NCBI GenBank assembly: GCA_037043455.1
Contig: JAWPHD010001808.1
Location: forward strand, 1 to 64,000
Source: Cyrtodaria siliqua
Taxonomy: Eukaryota; Mollusca; Bivalvia; Adapedonta; Hiatellidae
Length of the DNA stretch: 64,000 bases
Direction: 5' to 3'
In this document: piece after piece, positions 56,878 to 64,000 of the stretch
Position numbering within the stretch: the first letter of the stretch is position 1
Layout: every line of letters starts with the position of its first letter
Position numbers and translations under genes: made by a program
Notes under the pieces: generated by a model
Seen by the model: only the letters and a program-made list of their open reading frames with translations
What the model was told of the DNA's origin: nothing
The model's database searches: none

Positions 56878-57373
56878 TAATCAACTATTGAGTGCTGGTA
56901 TGCCACTACCAGGCCACTAGTTTCCATTCAATAAGTACTGGTGTCCCATTACCAGGTGACTAGTCCTGTTCTTAAAGTACTGGTATCCCATTGCCAGTCT
57001 ACTAGTTAGTGCTGGTCGCTGCTACCAGGCCACTACTGACTAGTTTCTGTTTTCTAAGTACTGGTTTCCCATTGCCAGGCCACTAGTTTCTATTCTATTG
57101 GTACTGGTTTCCAGTTGCCAATCCACCATTCTATAAATACTGGTATCCCATTGCCAGTCTGCTAGTGAGTGCTGGTATGCTGCTACCAGGCCACTAGTTT
57201 CCATTCTGTAAGTACTGGTATCCTGTTACCAGACTACTAGTTTCCATTCTGTAAGTACTGGTATCCTGTTGTTAGTCTACTATTGAGTGCTGGTATGCCA
57301 ATAACAGGCCACTTGTTTCTATTCTATAAGTACTGGTATCCTGTTATCAGGCTACTAGTTTCAGTTCTATAAG
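56878..57373 (+). repeat. CCACTAGT satellite array, right block
   Basis: About eight units of both forms, ending near TTCAGTTCTATAAGTCGATAG. Confidence 0.85.
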
Positions 57374-57579
57374 TCGATAGATTCTGCGTCCGAAGTGGGT
57401 GGAGTATCGCTAGCAGTCTGAGTAGAATTTTTTTTGTCGCAATTTTCCTTCAGGAGCAATTTCAATACCGGTTTTGCAAATGTTCCGGGACGTTATTCTC
57501 TTTTTCTTAAGTTCTTCCTTTAACTTATACAGTCCAATTATTGTGTTGCCGTCCTTCCATGCCATTCCTTGATTTCATT
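57374..57579. other. No gene seen
   Basis: Short unique sequence after the array. Confidence 0.5.
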
Positions 57580-57880
57580 TAACTTTCAATATATACTCTA
57601 CCGGACAACATCGACATGACCATACTAACATATAAAGGAAAAAGTTCACACTGAAGGTCATATGGGTTAAATACTCATTTTTTTCTTCACGAAAACTTAA
57701 CATTGACTATAACTCTTCATTTCTTGATATTTCTTCATAAAACTTTCAATATATACTCATCATGACAACGTCAACATGACCATGACCATACTAGAATATA
57801 AAGGTCAAGGTCACACTGAAGGTCATATGGGTTAAATACTCATTTTTGTCTTCACAAAAACTTAGGCCTGTTTGGGGGCA
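57580..57880 (+). repeat. Two tandem units of about 165 bp
   Basis: Each contains AACTTTCAATATATACTC, GACATGACCAT, ATATAAAGG and CACTGAAGGTCATATGGG. Confidence 0.8.
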
Positions 57881-59025
57881 TAACAAAGGTATAACCTAAA
57901 TGTGTGTGCTCGAACTTCAATATGAATCACAACATGATACAACAGGCAGATAATGTTAACAGTAATCCAATGCTTAAAGTCTGTCTATGTCAACTCTGTC
58001 CAACAATATAGATCATCCAAACTTGTCTTTAAGTATACAAAAAAATCAATAAATTGGACTAAACAAGAGTGAATGCTTCAGTCTATTTTCCATCTTCAAC
58101 TATTCTTCATTAAAATAAACTTGGAATAAATCGTCAAGTCATCCCAATATTTGAATAAGTTCCATGTTAATGGAAAGTAACTCTGGTAACAAGAGCTGTC
58201 CGAGAATAGAGCCCTGGACCTTCAAGTTTGTTGAGTTTTGGGGAAACTAAGTTGAAAAAGAGGAAAAACTGTGCAACAGAACTATTGTACTTAATGTTTC
58301 TGAGTTTGTTTTTTATGACAGTGAATACATTAGCAAAGTTTTCAAATTATTTGAAGGGGATTCAAAAATGTGATGTAAAATTTAAATTAAAAAAAAAAAA
58401 AAAAAAAGTTGAAAAAGGGTCATAATTCTGTTAAAATTCATAACGGAGTTACGTCATGTGTTTGTAAGCACAACCTCTTGACTTTGACATACGGACCCCA
58501 AAACAATGTTTCCTAGTTTCAAGATGGTGGGTGTTACGCTTTCCAAGTTATCATGGAATGCACAGTACTTAGTGTTTACCTATGGCCAGACCAACAACCT
58601 AAAACTTCCTGTTTTTCAAATGACCAAGTTACCCAGTTTCCATGACTAAATAAAAATCAAATTGAAGTATAAAAAACTAGCTCAAATGTTTTAAATATTT
58701 AAACAATGCCACCATACGACTACTCGAAGTTGTGAAAGAATTTTTTCATGGGATATCAATTCCACAATTCTCTCTCCTCAAATGTTTGATGAGATTTAAA
58801 GACATTCCACCAAGCCTTCAAGGCGGGGTATTTTATAACGGATACATCAAGAGGGGGTTATTTTTCAGGTTGTCTCTAATAGGCAAGATGATTTTAATCG
58901 TCCAAAAGTAAACGTGAGAGGTGTTGCAACTTATATTACCACTCGTGAACAGACTTATAAGCATTTTCCCCTCTCTTGTACATGTTTATTGCTTCCAATG
59001 GATCCCTTTTTCAGTATATATTGAA
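57881..59025. other. No gene seen
   Basis: An AAGAGCTGTCCGAGAATAGA sequence at 58192 resembles the start of another interspersed family. A 19-A run occurs at about 58388. The remainder is unique AT-rich sequence. Confidence 0.45.
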
Positions 59026-59510
59026 TGTCAAGATCATAACTAGAATTCCGAGAAAATTAAATGTGTCGTCTGAAGTTTCTATATTTACTAACAGTGACCT
59101 CGACCCAATTGACCTAAAATACAATCCCAAGCTTCCTTTCCATATAAGCTACCTACACAGTAAGTTTCGTTTCAACATCATTCCTAGTTACTGGCCTGAA
59201 ACCTTTATTGTTAGTGACCTTGACCTCAGTGACCTCAAATGCAATACCAAGCTTCCTTTCTATATTAGCTAACTACACGGTAACTTTTTTTCCAACATCT
59301 CATTCCTAACCTATATTATTTTCTGGAAACCATTTTTAGTAACTTTGACCTTGACCCTGGTGACCTTAAATGCAATACCAACCCTTCTTTCCAAATAAGC
59401 TAACTACACAGTTTTGCTCCAATATCTCATTCCTAACTGAAGTTATTGCCAGGAAACCATTTTTCTGTTTTTAATAGCAGCGACCTTGACCCCAATGACC
59501 TCAAATGCAA
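59026..59510 (+). repeat. About 135-bp units interrupted by the Tigger element
   Basis: Three to four units with AGTGACCTTGACC, GACCTCAAATGCAATACC, AAGCTTCCTTTC, ATATAAGCTACCTACACAG and ATCTCATTCCTAAC. The last continues at 62071; a further copy is at 63128-63270. Confidence 0.8.
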
Positions 59511-59512
59511 TA

Positions 59513-62068
59513 CAGTCGATTTCGGTTATTTGCATAGCCCATTTGTCAAGAAAATATATGCGATTAACCGGAGTATTCGATTAACCGAAATTGAACATTT
59601 TGTACATGTTGCGGTGCACGTTTCTACTTTCGTTTTACTGTTCTGTTAATACTTACATAGACACTCCATAAAAGCGAGTTAATTCTATGTTATATGTTGG
59701 AAATGATTATTAGTGTAATTATTTGATATATTTTATGCAGTTTTATACAGTATCTATGCAGTATTTATGCGTAAGTATTTGTTTTCTTTCAAACTTTCAG
59801 AATCTACGTCATAATGTTATGGGTTGCTGTGTGAATTACACAGCCGTGATAATAACACATAATGTTTATTTTATCGTTTTATTAATTTCAAGCACATTTA
59901 AGGTATTCCAATCATAACAATATGTTAATACAAACATAGAAACATACAAACATACACATCATATTTATATACATGTACAAACATTCATTCACATAAGCAC
60001 AGTTGACATTTCATACAAATGATAGCATATTTCAATTAACGGAATCCAGTTTATGAACTCTGTTATCTTGGTCTGTCGACGTGATGCGGCTGCACTGGAC
60101 TCTATAACGTCTTCCATTTTATAGAGGGGTGAAAAGTCTTGACACTCAGTGCCCTCCATGAATCTCCGTAACACCTTCAGTGCGTCTCTTGCTTCTTGGG
60201 ATGTTACAGGTAGCAATTCAAAATCCCCATCATCCCTATCATCGTCACTGTTGGCGTCGGTTTCATTTGATCTCCGCAGATCGTCGGTCATGATATCATT
60301 CATGATATCGGCGCAGATACTTTCGTCCGACAGTTCACCATGACATTGTACATCGTTGTCGTGATTAACATAGTTGTCAAAGTCCTCCTCGCTTATTTCT
60401 GTGGGCGGTTGTTCCGATGATGCATCTGCTGAGTCTGTCTCAATCGCGATTTCGGAATGCTGGAACCCTCCTTTCCTAAAGCAGTTGTATATCGTGCTGA
60501 TTTTCACCATTCTCCATGCCTTTGTCACCATGTGTATTCCCTCCAGTAAGGTGAGTTTTTTGGCGATAGCGTTTGCTGACAGTGCGTTGGAGTCGATGTC
60601 CCGTATCAGTGTCTTTATCACTTGTTTTCTATAGTGAACTTTAAGGTTCTGAATTATTCCCTGGTCACATGGCTGAATAATAGAGGTTGTGTTTGGTGGC
60701 AGAAATGCCAATCAAATTTTTGTTAGCTTGGTTCCAGCAGACGCAGGGTGAGCAGAACAATTGTCGACCAGCAGCAGGATGTTACGCCGTTGTTTTCTCA
60801 TATCCTTGTTGAAATTAAGTATCCAGGTGGTAAAGATGTCGCCAGTCATCCATGAGTTTGTATTATTTTTATAGTCCACCGGTAGAGTTTTTCCTCGTAA
60901 ACACCTGGGATCTTTACTTTTCCCTATCACAAGTAACTTTCTTTCTTTTGTCCGTGCCTGACATGTTACAGGTCACAAAGACTGTTATTCTGTCTTTGTT
61001 TTTTTTGCCCCCGGCAACACTCTCGGATTTCATACATAGTGTTCCGTCAGGTAGGGCTCTGTAATACAGGCCGGTTTCATCGGCGTTGTAGATGTCTTTT
61101 GGGGCATACGTCTTTAAAAGTTCTGGCAAGACGGTTTTTTTCCAGTGATCTGAATTCCAGTGGTCCGCGTCTTTCTTCTCGCCGTGTAGTTTCTTAAAGT
61201 TTATGGCATTTCTCTCTTTCCAACGAGACAACCAGCCACTTGATGCTTTAAAGTCATCATTGTTAAACTGTTTTGCAAAATCATTTGCTTTCTCTTCCAA
61301 AACTGGTCCGGAAAGTGGGATGTCCCGGGATCTGGCATTTGAAAACCAAGTTGTTAGAGCTTGTTCTACGTCGGCAGCTTTTCCGCTCCGATGACGTTTT
61401 CTCTCTGGATTGCCGTTTGCTTTATATTCTGCTCGTATGGTTTCCCGTTTACTGGAGATGCGTGACACCTGTGACTGTGAACACCCCAGCTTCTTTGATA
61501 TCTCCGTCTGTGACAATTTTTCATCGAGAAGCTTGACAACTTCGTATTTGTAGAGAGAGATCGTTTCTTTGCCGTTTGAGAGACATGATTGAATGGCACA
61601 TATTGGTTATTTTCAACTTAAATACCCTATAGGAGCTACTCAATGTCATATTCATCTCTACACCCAGTGTACAAACTTATTAAATCGTGTATGCTAATTG
61701 GTGAGCAGCGTACAAACTTATTAAAATGGGTGAGCGATCATCATGCCTTGTAATTATTACGGAAGCCGTAAAAAACAGTCGCTGACGTAATTAGCACCTG
61801 ATGTCATTCAGTTTGTCACAATTTGCCTCGGGCTTATCTCGCTGACCGCGTCAATCAATTAGCAGTTGAAAAATACAGGTAAATTTGACTTTTAGTATGC
61901 AATTAGCCAGATTTTCGTTATGAAAATTAACCGGAATTTGACAAAAACCTATGCGATTATACGGGTTTTTTTACATGCAAAAGAATACGAATGGTTTTGT
62001 GTTTCAAAACTTTATGCAATTAACCGAAATATGTGATTAACCGATATGCGATTAAACGGAATCGACTG
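59513..62068 (-). mobile_element. Tigger/pogo-like DNA transposon, TA duplication
   Basis: The 2556-bp element begins CAGTCGATTTCGGTTATTTG and its right end complements CAGTCGATTCCGTTTAATCG; the first 24 bases match at about 20. TA at 59511-59512 and 62069-62070. The joined flanks read GACCTCAAATGCAATACC, exactly as in neighbouring tandem units. Copies of GCGATTAACCGGA or close variants cluster within 120 bp of both ends. It carries one decayed transposase gene on the minus strand. Confidence 0.92.
59989..61586 (-). pseudogene. Tigger/pogo transposase (DDE superfamily), inactivated
   Basis: ATG at 61586 gives MSLKRQRN, then a frameshift in an (AG)n run at about 61552-61560. The next frame encodes a CENP-B/psq-type helix-turn-helix (LLDEKLSQTEISKKLGCSQS), a second DNA-binding segment with WFSNARSRDIPLSG and WLSRWKERN, and the first catalytic block YNADETGLYYRALP. 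A one-base shift in AAAGAAAGAAAG (about 60937-60949) precedes MIGKSKDPRCL (M = ATA-encoded I/V context), WMTGDIF and the second block LLLVDNCSAHP. In-frame TGA at 60712-60714 precedes FLPPNTTSIIQPCDQG, the third catalytic block. An acidic tail (NSDDDRDDGDFELLP) and RRQTKITEF end the protein. At about 530 codons it is full length for the family. All three catalytic Asp are visible, but two frameshifts and one stop make it non-functional. Confidence 0.9.
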
Positions 62069-62070
62069 TA

Positions 62071-62165
62071 CCATGCCTTCTTTCCATATAAGCTACCTAC
62101 ACAGCAAGTTTATTCAGTATCATTCCTAACTGAAGTTATTGTCTTTATTGGCCCTAACTTAAAAG
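62071..62165 (+). repeat. Second part of the 135-bp unit split by the Tigger element
   Basis: CCATGCCTTCTTTCCATATA and AGCTACCTACACAGC continue the unit broken at 59510. Confidence 0.8.
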
Positions 62166-62720
62166 TATTTGACCTATGTTCATGAAACTTCACACACATC
62201 TTCATCTTAACCCAAGCAATGTTGTTACCCATGTATAATACTCCTAACTTTAATTTTGCAGAGTTGTGCCCCTTTTCATAAAATTTTACCCTGCAACCTA
62301 ACCAAGCGCATAACTTGACAAGATATTGCTACTTTATACAGTTCTTCCTTATCAAATATTAAAATGCCACTGACATGTCCAATAAATCTGAATTTCTATA
62401 TCTTCTGCAATTCTTTTCGATCAAGATATAGGCGGTTTAATTTTCATAGTTTGCTATTGTGGAAATGTATGCATTTATTCCAGCACCTCTCCAAATTTAG
62501 CAGAACCATTGAGTATGGTACTTTTGATAATCAGTTTGACTGGTTTTATAGTGATCACATATTTTATGCTACTATAGACGGATCCCTATAATAGCATAAA
62601 GAGTGTGGTCACTTTGAAGCCAATCAAACTGTGTCAATAGTACCACAGACAATTGTTGTGATAATTTTGGAATGATGTGATGGAATAAGGACAGAACTTC
62701 AATAATAGCAAGCAAACATT
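62166..62720 (+). repeat. Dispersed repeat R1, uninterrupted copy
   Basis: Matches 25490-25523 and 27121-27620 in order, from TTCATGAAACTTCACACAC through AATGTTGTTACCC to TTCAATAATAGCAAG. It lacks the 25524-27112 insertion. Confidence 0.75.
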
Positions 62721-63127
62721 ATTGAACCACCTATTTGATTTGTTAGCTGGCTGGTCGCAAGGGCGTAACCAGACTTTTATAAATTATACGTACGAAAGTA
62801 ATAGTTGAGCGCCGTAGGCAGTTATTCTACCTTCTCTTTTGGTTTGGGGGCATGCACCGCACACATTTTTTTGACTCAAATACTTACCTTTTCTGTCTAT
62901 TATCCACAAATATTTTTTTTTATGACTGGCGAAAACACATAAGCACATGCGTATGCGCAGTAAGGCAGTTATGTCCTTGGGTCGAGACGGGTTTAATACT
63001 GGCCTTGTTTAATGCAGGGTCTTGTCAGGCTTTTTTGGGGGGCTAAAATTTGACTTCATTCCCTTCCCCTAAAAGTATATTATCTACTTTTTCTGTTAAA
63101 ATTTCCCTTCTAAAAAATAAAAGTTAC
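62721..63127. other. No gene seen
   Basis: Includes AAGGGCGTAACCAGAC and GAGCGCCGTAGGC, words that look like ends of an interspersed repeat, but boundaries are not visible. Confidence 0.4.
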
Positions 63128-63270
63128 ATGAGCTACCTACACAGGAAGTTTCTTTCCAATAGCTCATTCCTAACAAAAGTTATTGAGCAGAAACCATTTT
63201 TGTTATTTTTTGTAAAATTGACCTTGAGCTCAATGCAATCCCAAGCTTCCTTTCCATATATTACCTAGGC
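63128..63270 (+). repeat. Isolated copy of the 135-bp unit
   Basis: GAGCTACCTACACAGGAAG, AGCTCATTCCTAAC, GACCTTGAGCTC and CAAGCTTCCTTTCCATATA match 59026-59510. Confidence 0.75.
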
Positions 63271-63278
63271 CAGTTTTT

Positions 63279-64000
63279 AGCTCTACTGGCCAAGGGCCAG
63301 CAGAGCTTATGGGATGGTGTGTTGTCCGTCTTCCGTCGTCCGTCCGTTAACTTTTCTTCAAACGACTTCTCCTCAGAAACCGCTTGGCTAATTTTGACCA
63401 AACTTCACATGGATGATTCTTAGATGAATGCTTTTTAGATTTGTTAAAATTAGGTCAGCGCTACATCCAAGATGGCTGCCATTACCATATATGGTCGAAA
63501 CCTTAAAAAATCTTCTTCTCCAGAACCTCTGGACAGATTTCAACAGTTTTTCTTTTAAAATGATCGCCAACGCCTAGACTATCAAAATTGTTCAAATAAA
63601 GTCCCCGGGGTCAAAAATGGCCGTGCCCCGGAGGTCCAAAGTTTGTATATTGAGGTTTTGCATGTTTTTCATATAGACATATAGGAAAAAACTTTAAAAA
63701 AAATTCTTCTCTGAAACCACAAGGCACAGAGCTCTCATGTATTACATGTAGCATCAGCTTATGGTCCTCTGCTAAGTTTGTTCAAATGGTGACCCTGGGG
63801 TCAAATTTGTCCCCGCCCCGGGGGTCACAGTTTTACATAGACTTATATAGGATTTTTTTTTTAAAAAATCTTCTTCTCTGAAACTGAAACAGCCAGAGGT
63901 TTGATATTTTACATTTACTATAAGCTTATGGTCCTTTACCAAGTTTGTTCAAATGGTGACCCTCGGGTCCCATTTGGCCCCGCCCCAAGGGTCACATGTT
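63279..64000 (+). mobile_element. D-like-core composite element, continues past window end
   Basis: Head AGCTCTACTGGCC with GGCCAGCAGAGCT, CCGTCGTCCGTCCG stretch, then units with TTCTCTGAAACCAC or a variant, GACCAAACTTCACATGG and GACCCTGGGGTCAAA. The later part (63640-64000) holds three units of about 175 bp with TTCAAATGGTGACCC. The tail lies beyond the window. Confidence 0.75.

Overview
The window reads as animal nuclear DNA, most likely from a marine bivalve mollusc. The support is high AT content, exons with GT/AG splice sites, and very dense non-coding repeats made of a hairpin head, a tandem-repeat core of roughly 140-165 bp per unit and a short tail, an organisation reported for bivalves (pearl-like / Helentron-associated elements). 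Species assignment is inference. No complete host gene, rRNA or tRNA gene, LTR retrotransposon or reverse transcriptase was found. Nearly all short open reading frames fall inside repeats and are not genes.

Host coding sequence is sparse and lies on the + strand. One intact exon is at 3715-3823 and another at 11854-12069. A degenerate second copy of the first exon, with its flanking intron, is at 15264-15372, followed by frameshifted coding remnants at about 15622-15885. Splice phases fit the order 11854-12069 then 15264-15372. I read this as part of a multi-exon gene, or a decayed tandem duplication of one, opened up by transposons. I do not recognise the product.

Most of the window is mobile DNA. 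About fifteen composite elements share a head hairpin beginning AGCTCTACTGG and usually one of two tails ending CTCTTG. Their cores are interchangeable: A (about 160 bp), B (about 320 bp, a 155+165 dimer), C (about 155 bp) and D. All heads seen point the same way, on the + strand, the same strand as the exons. A second, AGTCCCC-headed family has the same plan at 37170-38146, with a head copy at 12136. At 4295-8340 three layers are nested: a B-core element holds a 560-bp-arm foldback element, which holds an A-core element. The untouched foldback arm preserves the pre-insertion sequence.

Classical DNA transposons lie between and inside these: a decayed 2.6 kb Tigger/pogo element with transposase (59513-62068); a PIF/Harbinger-type element keeping only a broken Myb/MADF-like gene (53664-54834); hAT-like elements with a transposase C-terminal fragment (31641-32806) and a zinc-finger N-terminal fragment (8378-9150); and non-autonomous TIR elements with visible target-site duplications at 2431, 7775, 12399, 14443, 16859, 20065, 25524, 44527 and 46263. 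A tRNA-derived SINE lies at about 24904-25045.

Tandem arrays make up the rest: 18-bp minisatellites (3893-4088 and 47770-48195), a 22-bp array (21226-22560), a 59-bp array (49435-50825), degenerate units (48485-49200), and a 44-75 bp satellite (52445-57373, with an outlier at 51130) split by the Harbinger element and a B-core composite. A 145-bp degenerate array fills 33060-35560.
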